A stretch of 64,000 nucleotides of DNA from Channallabes apus (Eukaryota > Chordata > Actinopteri > Siluriformes > Clariidae), in NCBI GenBank assembly GCA_030522415.1, contig CM060118.1:17830651-17894650 (forward strand), read 5' to 3'. The translations under genes and the position numbers were made by a program. Below the pieces are notes generated by a model that did no database searches, was not told where the DNA came from, and was given only the letters and a program-made list of their open reading frames with translations. How positions within the stretch are numbered: position 1 is the stretch's first letter; each line of letters begins with the position of its first letter. Positions 32,779-42,856 of the stretch are shown one piece after another.

Positions 32779-34136
32779 CTTAAGGCGATGCTCCAGGAAT
32801 TCAATTTCTAGAGTAGCCTTTTTAATTTGAAGCTGTACAAGGTCCATCTCCATGTCACTTTTTCTTATTTGTTTTTGAAGATGGACCTTATACAGCTCCT
32901 TTGCTGGCAACTAGGAAGGCAAAAATAAATACATAAATGGCATTCTGTCAGACAATAAAATTTAAATCTGGACAACTGCACAAATTCTTACACTTCTTAG
33001 ATCATGAACTGAGGTTGAAGGACCCTCATCTGTTGGTAAATCCCCAGGTATGTACTGTGAAAGGACAATGCCTGTTACTGTAATGAAAAAGGGGGCATGC
33101 ATTATAATGGTATGCATCATACCTCAGTGGATCTTCCAGCATTGTCCACGTCTGTCACAGCAGATATGGTCTCTTCATCGTCATCCTTCAGTGGAAATAT
33201 ACAAGTATACATTATCAGGCAAAAAGACAAAAAATAAAGATCTAAAAGTACCTGACAACAAAACACTTACAACTGTGACAGACTGTGTAATTTCTGCAGG
33301 GTCCAATAATACAATCCCTCCAACTGTATCTATAAGAAAATACAACCCATAAAATTCTCAATTTTATCAAAGACAAAGCAATAATGCAGGAAAAAAAACC
33401 TTGTCAAAGTAATACAACTAATAAAAAAAAAAGTCACAGTAGCATAAACATCATATGCAGTTAAATACAGTAAGCCTGCATAAAAACGGTAAGCATGTTC
33501 AAAAGCCTTTAATGAATGCCAGCAACCACTGGTGGCCCTTTATTAAGGGACAGAGCCGCTCCTCAGATGGGGTGGGGTGAGGGGAGGTGCCCCCCCCCCC
33601 CCACCCACCCCGCCAGTTAGACGGGCTTCAGCCTTCTTTCTATTAGCTACATGACAGAACGAATATACTAAACCGTGTTTAATAAATTGTACAGTTAATG
33701 TGTTATGAAATATTACCTTTTTGCAGAATGTTCTTGTGTTTCATTTTGACTTGGCTCAAAGTTCTTTTGGCTCCAGATGGATTACAACTTATTAAATAAG
33801 AAACCATATATTCCTAGTCAATATACACTGGTATTTTAACCTAAAGAAATCAATGGCTAGAAAAGTAAATGCTATCATAGTGATTTAACAGTCAAAAGGA
33901 TGCGGAAGGGGTGTTTTAATTAATTATATATATTTAGCATTATAATTAAATTTAATATACTCACGCATTTACTCTGTCCGTTATTTTTTGCCAAGCCAAC
34001 TCTCTTTGTTTAGCCGATGCAGCCGTATTGCTTTTTTCTGGATTATAGGCTTTAATTCTTCAAAAGCGAGCATTAAAACCTCCAACTCTGCCTCCGTGAA
34101 GTATGCCGCTCTCTTTATTTCACTTGGATGTTCCAT
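32779..34136 (-). pseudogene. Myb/SANT-like partner protein of the Harbinger element, multi-exon
   Basis: Harbinger elements encode a Myb-like protein that helps the transposase bind DNA and enter the nucleus. Exon 1 (34136-33965) starts MEHPSEIKRAAYFTEAELEV, and an A-run near 34040 has lost one base before TAASAKQRELAWQKITDRVN. It ends at GTGAGT. Exon 2 (33787-33717) reads CNPSGAKRTLSQVKMKHKN. Exon 3 (from 33646) starts NRKKAEARLTGG and later shows LNKGPPVVAGIH, broken by a G/C run and stops. Smaller exons follow: TVGGIVLLDPAEITQSVTV (33329-33271), DDDEETISAVTDVDNAGRST (33185-33123), YIPGDLPTDEGPSTSVHDL (about 33050-32995), and a coiled-coil-like last large exon (about 32910-32779) with YKVHLQKQIRKSDMEMDLVQ. 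Donor and acceptor sites fit for most junctions. Confidence 0.8.
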
Positions 34137-34478
34137 TATAACTCGTGAAATCCGCGATCCATTGAAAATGTCTTTATGTAGGCACCGTGCACGCGCATTA
34201 ACTCTGGGTAACCAGTAGGGGGTTGATTAAACTTAATCTTATCAGGTATTTTGGAACCGACATACTCTCGGTATGCGGGTTTGGGGTTAATCAACCCAGA
34301 GGTTAAGATTAACCAAATGGTAAGTTAACCAAGCTTTCTGGAACACCCCCCTGGTTAATTAATTTTTTGTTGTTGTTGTTTTACTTTACAGCAGTGATTC
34401 CGTTAGTATGCGCTCAAGCGAGTGTGACTAGCGATGTCTCTTGCAATTTTTTAAGCGGTTTTAAAAACGGTCTCTCCG

Positions 34479-34485
<7 letters not shown>

Positions 34486-34515
<30 letters not shown>
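34486..34515. repeat. (GT)n microsatellite
   Basis: Uninterrupted GT run in the right half of the Tigger-like element. Confidence 0.95.
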
Positions 34516-34517
<2 letters not shown>

Positions 34518-34842
34518 ATGCACATTTTGCACACACACACAGCGCCTGCATGCACAAACGGAAACACTTATCTGTCTGGATTTATTTTTACGTTTTTAAG
34601 GTAAAGTGCAGGTTAATTTGTTTTACTTTTACTTTATATTTTGTGTTCATTATTTTTATGTATTTTAAATTTTTTTGCTGTAGAACGAATAATTTGAGTT
34701 TCCATTATTTCCTATGGGAAAATTAAATTTCGTTTACGAGTGTTTTGAAATACCAGCCCGCTTCCGGAACGCATTATGCTCGTAATCCGAGGTTCCACTG
34801 TACTCTACTTTGTAATGCGTTACACCCAGCACTGCTGCTTAC

Positions 34843-36345
34843 TGTACACCTTTAAATGCATGTGGTATGTGTGGTAGTTTTACATTGAGTCATATCAGTA
34901 ATGCAGGACTCCTTATAGTCAGTGGACTTTTTAATTTGCTATCTTAATCAACTACTCTATAATATTGTTCCAATGTACTGTACAGTTAGTGGATGTTATT
35001 TCATGTAAAGAGGACAGTATCATAGGACAATGATGCACCTATTACACCTATTATTCTTATTGTGACAAATGGACTCCTGCCTTCCGCGAAGTCATTACTT
35101 GAGATAGTGAGACCCCAGAAATTAACAATTCAAAGGTGGCAGTCATTTGCGGACGATTCTGGACATCTTTCCTTAATATTCTCAAGTGTAAGGAGATATA
35201 ACATACTCCCACAGCATGAAAAAGTCCTCCGCTATATCAAGCCAAAGGCACAATGGGCAAATCAGCATGACAAGTTGAGGCAGTGTTGAAAGCATGGGCA
35301 ACCATATGACTAAGGGTCTCATGACAGCCTCCCTCATTACCCATGCCCAGTCAAGCCCTCATCTGAACCAGAGAGCTGATACACAGTAGGCATGAAAACT
35401 TAATTTAGACCAGACTAGGAATACATGGATGGAGGGACTGCACGATTACCCAGAAGTACTGAAGCCTGTAGAAGTATGAAATAAAGTAATTAAAGTTTTA
35501 TTTTTTTATCACACCTTAACTTTCACAAACAATCTTATACATCATATTAAGAGTATAACGATTGGAAGCCTATCACCCCATGCCATGAAAACTAAAGAGG
35601 AAAAAAGAGGAATCCTTTTAACAGATATCAAGGTCAGACATTTTTTAAGCCATATTCAGTCTTATTTATAATCACCAAATGTCTGCGCTTTATCCCTGTG
35701 TTTACCTAAGATGAAAGATTCAAACTTAAACTTAATTACTGTGCTCAAAATTGTGTGATATAATGCTACCCATCCCATATTTGTAAAGTATGAGGAAAGC
35801 TAACTGTGCATGATTAGCAAATAAACAGCAGTCAATGATAAAGAAATAGGCTGAAAAACTGCACAATCAGATATACATACTTATAAGGAATGACCTTAAA
35901 AGAGACTTATTTGTATGACACAATTAAACATAATTATTGTCTCTGAAACCTTTTGTGGGCCTCAGTGTGAACACGGACAATCACAAGATTTTTATTTGCA
36001 TAGCATGGCTAGTAATTAATGAGTATATTGGACCAAATGCACAGATTGGATTTTATGTATGCAGACTAGGGGTCTACCACAGTGACACAATCTGTGTCTT
36101 TTTATTGTTTGGAATACAGTATCTTTCTCTGTATTAGGATATAAGCAGAAAATGGCCTATGAGGGGAGAGTTATTAATGTACAGTAATCCATAAGGCAGA
36201 CTATGAGATGAATGCAAAACAATAGGGCAAAAAAAATGTAGGAAAATAGAGATTTATATTAAGAAAACTATGAAACTGGTTTAATATATAGTATGTAAGA
36301 TTAAATATTCAACTACTTGATGTCTGAATACATAAACAAGACAGA
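34843..36345. other. No gene recognised
   Basis: AT-rich DNA between the nested stack and a SINE. The frames at 35062-35289 and 35937-36137 show no family features. Confidence 0.5.
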
Positions 36346-36358
36346 TTGGCCTAGATCC

Positions 36359-36636
36359 TCACTCACCTTCTATACCGCTTTATCCTGTATTCAGGGTCAC
36401 AGGGACCTGGAGCCTATCCCAGGAAGCTTAGGGCACGAGGCAGGGTACACCCTGGACAGGGTGCCAAACCATCGCAGGGCACACACATAGTGTACACTAC
36501 AGGCAATTTGCATATCTTTGGAGTTGGGAGGAAACCCACCAAGCACGGGGAGAACATGCAAACTCCATGCACACAGAGACGGGAATCAAGCCTGGCTGGG
36601 ATTCAAACCCGGACCCTGGAGGTGCAAGGCGCTGCC
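36359..36636 (-). mobile_element. tRNA-derived SINE, 5'-truncated, with 13-bp duplication
   Basis: TTGGCCTAGATCC flanks the insertion perfectly (36346-36358, 36637-36649). The body is the inverse of the SINE at 58727-59090, sharing GGGTACACCCTGGACAGGGT, AACATGCAAACTCCATGCAC and the GGTCCCTGTGACCCT region. The tRNA-like head is cut away at the right edge, consistent with incomplete reverse transcription. Confidence 0.9.
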
Positions 36637-36829
36637 TTGGCCTAGATCCCTTTGAATAAAATCTAATGAACATTTGAGAACTAAGTATGTACGTATGTAT
36701 GTGTAATTAATTACTGTATGTAATTAAGTATGTACCATCTGAAGCAGGTAGCCCTGCATTCTACAGTATTTAACCTTCTCACCCAACACATCACAGGAAC
36801 TGGAAGTTGCCTTTGGTGTAGTTTTCTAA

Positions 36830-38480
36830 CTGGTTTTCTAGCCTTTCTCTTCTGAAACTTTGTCACTCTGCCATTTCTTCACCTATTTCTCATTTCATCA
36901 ACGCATCTCTTACCTCTGCTTCTTTTCCTCTGCCTCTAAAAACTGCTGCAGTTACACCTGTGCTCAAGAAACCCAACCTTGACTCCTCAGTTTTATCTAT
37001 CGTCCCATCTCTAATTTACCTTTCATATCCAAATTACTAGAAAGTACTGTTGCTGCCCAACTCCAGTCTTTTCTAGTCGATAATAATCTCTTTGACCCTT
37101 TTCAGTCTGGTTTTCGCCCCCTTCATAGTACTGAAACTGCACTTGTAAAGGTAGTAAATGATTTACTGCTTTCTGCTGATTCTGGCTCATTGTCTATACT
37201 CCTGCTACTTGATCTCAGCTCTGCCTTTGATACTGTCTCCCATGATCTGCTTATTTCACGTCTCTCTGGTCTGGGTATCTCTGGTACTGCTCTGTCTTGG
37301 TTTTCCTCCTATCTCTCAGATAGACAATTTTATATTTCTGTTAAGGATTTTCGATCGCCCACCATCCCCCTGAAGCGAGGTGTTCCCCAGGGATCTGTTC
37401 TTTGCCCACTATTATTCTCAATTTACATAATTCCACTCGGTCTGATCCTTCAAGGTCATGGTCTTAACTATCACTTTTATGCCGACGACATTCAACTTTA
37501 TTCTATCTGAACACCTACTCCATCTGCCCAAATCGACAAAATCTCTGCATGTGGAAGGACATTAGAGACTGGTTTAGCTTAAACTTTCTGAAACTCAACA
37601 TGGACAAAACTGAGATAATTTTCATTGGAACCCCAGCACTCATCAGCAACATTTCCACCAACTACACCTGCGAGATTGCTGGCTCTCACATCAAAAATTC
37701 TGTCAAAAATTTAGGAGTAATCTTTGACTCCACACTCTCCTTTCAGCCTCACATTAAATCTGTCACTAAAGCTGCTTTCTTTCATTTGCGCCGCATTGCC
37801 CGAATGCAGCCCTTCATCAGCACCAAAGATGCTGAAACTGTCATCCATGCATTCGTATCATCACGCATTGATTATTGTAATGCCCTTTTCATTGGTCTAC
37901 CTGCCAGCTCCATCTCCAGATTACAATATATTCAAAACTCTGCGGCTAGAATAATCACTCATACCAAACGTTCTGCTCATATAACCCCAATCTTGTCCGA
38001 TCTACATTGGCTCCCAGTTGCCTACCGTATTAAATTAAAAATTCTTCTTCTTGTCTTTAAATCTATAAATGGCTTAGCTCCCAATTATCTTCTCAAACTG
38101 CTCTCCCCCTACATTCCGACTCGTTCACTACGTTCCTCCGATTCTGTTTTTTTTTTTTACTGTCCCTCGGCACCGCCTCTCTTCAATGGGCGGCAGATCA
38201 TTCAGTGTCATTGCACCTAAACTCTGGAACACTCTACCACACTCTCTCCGTTCTGTTAACAACGTCTCAGCATTTAAATCTTTACTCAAAACTCACTTGT
38301 TTTCCGAATGTTACACCTGAATCCATCTGTCCTCTGCATTTTTCGTTGTTTCTTCTACTTTATTAATTAAATATCTGTTTGTTTTATTCTTTTTTGTTTG
38401 TTTGTTTTCGTTTTCACTCATTGTAAAAGTGTCCTTGAGCTCTGGAAAGGCGCTATATAAATAAAAATTATTATTATTGG
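36830..38480 (+). mobile_element. L2-like LINE, 5'-truncated, disrupted ORF2
   Basis: The plus strand encodes reverse-transcriptase blocks in order: KTAAVTPVLKKPNLDSS (36950), DPFQSGFRPLHSTETALVKV (37095), LLLLDLSSAFDTVSHDLL with the first catalytic Asp, GVPQGSVLCPLLFSIYI (37378), and FYADDIQLYS with the YADD motif (37480). After a stop and frameshift comes FSLNFLKLNMDKTEIIFIG, IDYCNALFIGLPASSISRLQ and LHWLPVAYRIKLKILLLVF to about 38150. The end carries the usual L2-type tail: CTTGAGCTCTGGAAAGGCGC, TATATAAATAAAAATTATT and (ATT) repeats. No endonuclease domain remains. Confidence 0.88.
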
Positions 38481-38597
38481 TCATCAGAATAAAAAATTTT
38501 TTATGTTCAGCCAAGATATATGCTCACAGCATGCTAACATGCTCATTATACATGTTGGCCAGTGGACTCCAAAAGCACAGAAGCCTTTACATGTAAG

Positions 38598-38985
38598 TGT
38601 GAGGGTTAACCCCTAGAGGGCGCCAAACGCCCGTTTTGGTTTGTAGTTTGTTTTGTTTGTTTTACAATAACTTCAGTTCCCAGTTTGCACCTCGGTGAGG
38701 TGATGTAGAAGTTCACCTGAACCGAGGGAAGATAATTATATTTAGTTTGTTATAAATAGCCTGACTGAATTTCAGTCAGGCGTCTAGCTTTTGTTGTGTA
38801 TGTTATGTTTCGGGTTTGTGTTAGTTTGTTTATTTATTAGTTAAAATAAAGATAAAGAGCTCAGAAAGAGCGTATTTACTTTTATTTGGATTGGAACGAT
38901 AATAAACAACCTTACTGAACCGCCAGCTCGCCTCCCTGCATTCATGCCGCGAACACGCGCACACACACCCGACGCAGACGTGACA
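38598..38985 (+). repeat. 5' LTR with TATA box, hairpin and poly(A) signal
   Basis: A TATA-like TTATAAATA (38750) is directly followed by an 11-bp inverted repeat (GCCTGACTGAA, T, TTCAGTCAGGC), kept in the 3' LTR with one loop-side change. AAAATAAAGATAAAG downstream (38845) can serve as poly(A) signal. The LTR ends TGACA. Confidence 0.8.
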
Positions 38986-39008
38986 GAAAGCTAGACCATT
39001 TAAACGGC

Positions 39009-40577
39009 ATGGCGGAGGATTTCCCCCTAAATAATTTTTGGGGGGGCGCGACTACGATCTCGCCCGAGCTGGCGGACTGACTGGAGTACAGCGAGAGGGA
39101 GATGTATCGGAGCTGGGAATACAGCTTGCTGGAAGAGCAGGAGGGTTTGCTGGAGGACATCAAGGAGCACGGCGATACAGAAGGCTGGCAAGGTTGGGAA
39201 GACTGCAGGTACGCCGAGGAGCCGGACATGCAGGAGGACAGCGTGACAAAGAGTGAGAGGATGGCGCGGCAGAGCTGGGAAGGCTGCAGGCTCGCCATCC
39301 GGCGCACGCCTTGGAGAGGTGTGGCAGCCGAGGGTGAGACGGGAAAGAGCTACAGGCAGTGGGCGGAGCACAATGAGGAGCGCTTCTGAGAACTGCGGGA
39401 GCAGGTGCTGCGGTTCCAACAGTTGCTCGTCCAGGTTCGGGAGAGCCAGGCTGTAGTCCCGGAGGTCCTCCCTCTCTCGGATCCGGACGACGCGCTTCCC
39501 ATTCCGCCACTGCCTGTGACCGACAGGGAGGACTACCCGCCACTTCTGCACTGCGACGAGGTCGCCTTTCCTCCACCTCCGCCACCTCTGCTCTGCGTGG
39601 AGGACTACGCGCCGCTGCTGCACGGCGACGAGGACGCGTTTCCGCCACCACCTCTACTCTGCGTGGAGGACTATGCGCCGCTGCTGCACGGCGACGAGGA
39701 TGCGTTTCCTCCACCTCCGCCACCTCTACTCTGCATGGAGGACTACGCGCCACTGCTGCACGGCGACGAGGACGCGTTTCCTCCACCTCCGCCACCTCTA
39801 CTTTGCGTGGAGGACTACGCGCCGCTGCTGCACGGCGACGAGGACGCGTTTCCTCCACCTCTGCTCTATGTGGAGGACTACGCGCTGCTGCTGCACGGCG
39901 ACGAGGACGCGTTTCCTCCACCTCCGCCACCTCTGCTCTGCGTGGAGGACTACGCGCTGCTGCTGCATGGCAACGAGGACATCGTTTCCACCATTCAGCC
40001 GCCGTGCGACCTGGAGAACGTCATTCTTCCGCTTCCTCCAAGCTTCGTGGACAGTGCGCCAGCTCTTCAGCAGCCGCCGAACCTCACACCCGCTCTGCCG
40101 CCGCCTCCCAGCTTCGAGGTCGACGTGCCGCCGCCTCCCGGCTTCGAGGACGACGTGCCGGCGCCGAGCTCCGCTCCAGCACCGCGATCACCGAACCTCG
40201 CATCGACGCCGCCGCCGTCGAGCTCAGTGCCAGCTCCGCCGCCGCCAAGCTCAGTGCCAGCTCCGCCGCCGAGCGTCTCTTCAGCTTCGCCGCCGAACGT
40301 CTCTTCAGCTTCGCCGCCGAGCGTCTCTTCAGCTCCGCCGCCGCCAAGCGTCTCTTCAGCTCCGCAGCCGCCGAGCACGTTTCCAGCTCCGCAGCTGCCA
40401 AGCACGTCTCCAACTCCGCAGCCACCGAACATGTCTCCAGCTCCGCAGCCGCCGAGCACGTCTCCAGCTCCGTCACCCAGCCTCCAGTACGGGAAGAAGA
40501 AGGTCGAACATTGTGGTGGGAGTTCAGGACCTCTGGTGATTTTTTTGAGGGGGGATACTGTGAGGGTTAAACCCTAG
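39009..40577 (+). pseudogene. Repetitive proline-rich protein of the LTR element, two in-frame TGA codons
   Basis: One frame runs from the ATG at 39009 (MAEDFPLNNFWGGATTISPE) to 40577, broken only by TGA codons at 39087 and 39387. Both could be decayed CGA (Arg) codons. Between them lies a charged region (MYRSWEYSLLEEQEGLLEDI). After the second comes a likely coiled coil (ELREQVLRFQQLLVQVRESQ). Residues from about 39530 to 39990 contain seven tandem units of 21-24 residues of the form YAPLLHGDEDAF followed by a Pro run and LLCVED. The C-terminal third is Pro/Ser-rich (PPPSVSSA repeats). The end runs 19 bases into the 3' LTR, so the original stop is uncertain. I recognise no enzymatic domain; it may be a divergent Gag, but this is a guess. 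Confidence 0.6.
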
Positions 40578-40807
40578 AGGGTGCCAAACGCCCGTTTTGG
40601 TTTGTAGTTTGTTTTGTTTGTTTTACAGTAACTTCAGTTCCCAGTTTGCACCTCGGTCAGGTGACGTACAGTAGAAGTTCACCTGAATCGAGGGAAGATA
40701 ATTATGTTTAGTTTGTTATAAATAGCCTGACTGAACTTCAGTCAGGCGTCTAGCTTTTGTTGTGTATGTTATGTTTCGGGTTTTTGTTTATTTATTAGTT
40801 AAAATAA
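40559..40807 (+). repeat. 3' LTR, truncated
   Basis: Matches 38598-38851 closely, including the TATA-hairpin block at 40715-40750. It ends abruptly at AAAATAA where LINE sequence starts. The target duplication is therefore not recoverable. Confidence 0.85.
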
Positions 40808-41085
40808 TACTACTCGTACAGCTGCTCTTACTGTTCATATATTCTTCATATATTTTCTATATTGTGTATTGTTGTACAGTTATTTTATCTTAACCTTAAT
40901 TTTTATATTTTTATTTTATTCTTTCCTAGTTAAATTTACCCTCTATTTTATTTTTCATATTTATTTCCTATTTCAATTCATAGTCTTTTATTTTAAGGTC
41001 ACGACCAGTTGTCTAAGCATTTCACTGCATATCGTACTGTGTATGACTGTGTATGTGACAAATAAAATTTGAATTTGAATTTGTA
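40808..41085 (+). mobile_element. LINE 3' tail with (AATTTG) end
   Basis: AGCATTTCACTGCATATCGT, GTATGACTGTGTATGTGACA and AATAAAATTTGAATTTGAAT match the inverse of 50965-51010, the 3' end of the minus-strand LINE copy at 50955-51710. Only the non-coding tail was inserted. Confidence 0.8.
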
Positions 41086-41825
41086 AGGTACTGTTTCTAT
41101 TGTAGTTGTTTGAATGATTGTCAAATGATGGGGAGTAAAGCAATGACAAAACATTGGAATATCTTCAGAGTGATAATGAAAAGATGCGCAAACCAGATTT
41201 TGTTTGCAGCTACAAGGTGTGCAACTGTGAAGGATTAATCATTTATACTACACACATGCAAATGAATCTACTGTGTATCAGCCCACTACCGCCTGTACAA
41301 ATGCAGATATAAAACATATAAGCACTAGTTAATAACATAAAATATGTATCAGACTGTGGAGGTTAGAATAATATTTCAGCATTTTTGTGGATTAATTAAG
41401 AAAAGGTGCACTTGGTAGAAGTTTAATACCTAGCAAAAGATATGTATTCTGAGAAAGTAAGGTATGGAGCGATAAGGTCAAGGGAAGCAGGAATGAAAAT
41501 GGTTTAGGCATGTGAAACAAGTCAAAGAAGAAACTGCCTAAACAGTTATGAAGGACAGATAGGTTCAGTCATTAATGAATTAGCTGAGGTTGCACTGCTA
41601 GTAGAAAAGATAAGGATGAGAGCTAGATAAACTGTCATATATCTTTCCTTAGATTAAAAATGACTAAATAATCCAAAACAGAAAACATACCATACAAACA
41701 TTTTAAAGAACTGCTGTCCATCATACCAAAGAACAATGATGCCCCCTGCAGTGGGGAGTTATTGAATGCATGAGCATCCTTCACAGGCAAGCTCTACTCA
41801 GAGTTCCTGCAACCACTGACAAAAC
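41086..41825. other. No gene recognised
   Basis: AT-rich DNA without supported features. Confidence 0.5.
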
Positions 41826-42300
41826 TGTACCAGTCAAAAGTTAGGACACAAGTTTTTATTTATTTTCTACATCCTAGAACCATACTGATTGATATAAAAC
41901 ACATTTCACAATAGATAATTAACTAACAACAGTCAGTTGTTATTTTAAGATGCAAAGGTCAGCTGTTCTGGAATAGTTCTTGCAAGAAAAATATTGTCAA
42001 GAACATTTGTAAAATCAACTAAGCACCATGACGGAACAGGCTCTCATAAAAAGCATCCCAGGAAAGCAAGACCAAAACTTACTTTTGCTGTAGAGGAGAT
42101 TTACCAGCCACAAAAATCACCAATTAATCCTAATAATAATCGCTCAATCAAAATACCTCCAGGGGAGAGCACAAGCTGTATTATATGTTATTTAATAAAA
42201 TTACAATCACAACCTTTTCAAACACAAGTTGTGATTGTTCTTTCTCAGTGGTTGAGCAGCAGCATGATTTATGGAAATCATGCTGGAGATCTGACTTAAT
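41826..42300 (+). mobile_element. Tc1-type relic
   Basis: A terminus-like TACCAGTCAAAAGTTAGGAC lies at 41831. From 41990 the plus strand retains part of a transposase DNA-binding domain (FVKSTKHHDGTGSHKKHPRK then ARPKLTF), homologous to the block in the element at 52773-53325. Strongly decayed. Confidence 0.6.
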
Positions 42301-42797
42301 CAAATAAAGAGGGTAGAAATTTATAACAAATCTAAGGCACTTCAATGCATTTCTGCTTTTTGATGGCATGTACTAACTGCAACCTCATAAATAGCATATC
42401 TAATATGATTTAATTTTAATAAAAACTGTGTTAATAAAGAGTTTTTAATAAAAACAGATAAACAAATCCAAAACGTGAAGTAAGTTCAAAAACCAGTTAG
42501 GCAGAATGTCAGGCAATGGGGAACAGAGTATTTGAGGCAAATCACAGTTAATATTTTGTGTTAGTAACGTGTGGTAAATTAGTGCCTTAGTAAATGCTTT
42601 GTTCACGTTAATTAATGAATGTCTTTTATAATGGCAGTTGATAGACCCTGTATAGTATTATATAACTATAGGAAAAAAAGTCTGTGCTTAGCAGTCCCTG
42701 AGGAGGCCTGTCAGCCTCAGTGCAGAATGCCAACTGCACAAAACAAAAACCAGCTTGACTCAAATCTGAGACCTCTTGACATGTTTCATACTTAAAC
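42301..42797. other. No gene recognised
   Basis: AT-rich spacer without supported features. Confidence 0.45.
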
Positions 42798-42828
<31 letters not shown>

Positions 42829-42856
42829 TCTCTCTCTCTCCCACTCTCTCACTCTC
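42798..42856. repeat. (CT)n microsatellite
   Basis: CT run with a few TTT interruptions. The Arg/Glu-rich frame on the minus strand is an artefact of it. Confidence 0.95.

Larger units (their letters stand above)
25612..34350. mobile_element. PIF/Harbinger transposon with transposase and Myb-like genes
   Basis: Termini GGGGGTGTTCCAGAAAGC and the inverse of GCTTTCTGGAACACCCCC are flanked by CTG on both sides (25609-25611, 34351-34353). A 3-bp CWG duplication is known for Harbinger3-type elements of fish. Two convergent genes lie inside: the DDE transposase on plus (25817-32624) and a Myb/SANT-like partner on minus (34136-32779). Without the DIRS insertion the element is about 3.2 kb, normal for the group. 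Confidence 0.9.
25098..34800. mobile_element. TA-flanked Tigger/mariner-like non-autonomous element
   Basis: The left terminus CAGTGGAACCTTGGATTACA and the inverse of the right terminus (TCGTAATCCGAGGTTCCACTG at 34780-34800, first base trimmed) are inverted repeats. TA lies outside both (25096-25097 and 34801-34802). CAGTGGAACCTCGG-type ends are typical of pogo/Tigger elements. Own sequence is about 0.96 kb and encodes no transposase; the Harbinger element splits it. Confidence 0.8.
17090..34834. mobile_element. hAT-like element, outermost layer of a nested transposon stack
   Basis: The left end CAGTGTTGGGGGACGTTACT and the inverse of the right end (GCGTTACACCCAGCACTG, ending 34834) form imperfect inverted termini with subterminal AAGTAAC/GTTACTT repeats. 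Flanking octamers are CTGCTTAT (17082-17089) and CTGCTTAC (34835-34842), an 8-bp duplication with one mismatch. Only about 0.6 kb is its own sequence (17090-17210, 24655-25097, 34803-34834). The rest is younger insertions. No transposase is seen. Confidence 0.8.
38598..40807 (+). mobile_element. Non-autonomous LTR retrotransposon with a proline-rich frame
   Basis: A 388-bp 5' LTR (38598-38985, TGTGAGGGTTAA to GACGTGACA) and a 3' LTR starting at 40559 share nearly identical sequence for 250 bp. The 3' LTR stops at 40807, where a LINE tail begins, so about 135 bp are lost. A purine-rich tract (TTGAGGGGGGATACTG) sits just before the 3' LTR. The internal 1.57 kb has no protease, polymerase or integrase and instead holds a proline-rich reading frame. 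It would depend on another element's enzymes. The superfamily is unassigned. Confidence 0.8.

Noticed and set aside
39160..39930. Long Arg/Ala/Pro-rich frames on both strands over the proline-rich LTR gene
   Set aside because: They are shadows of the tandem repeats in other frames. The frame from 39009 has the LTR's transcription direction, an ATG and the fewest stops.
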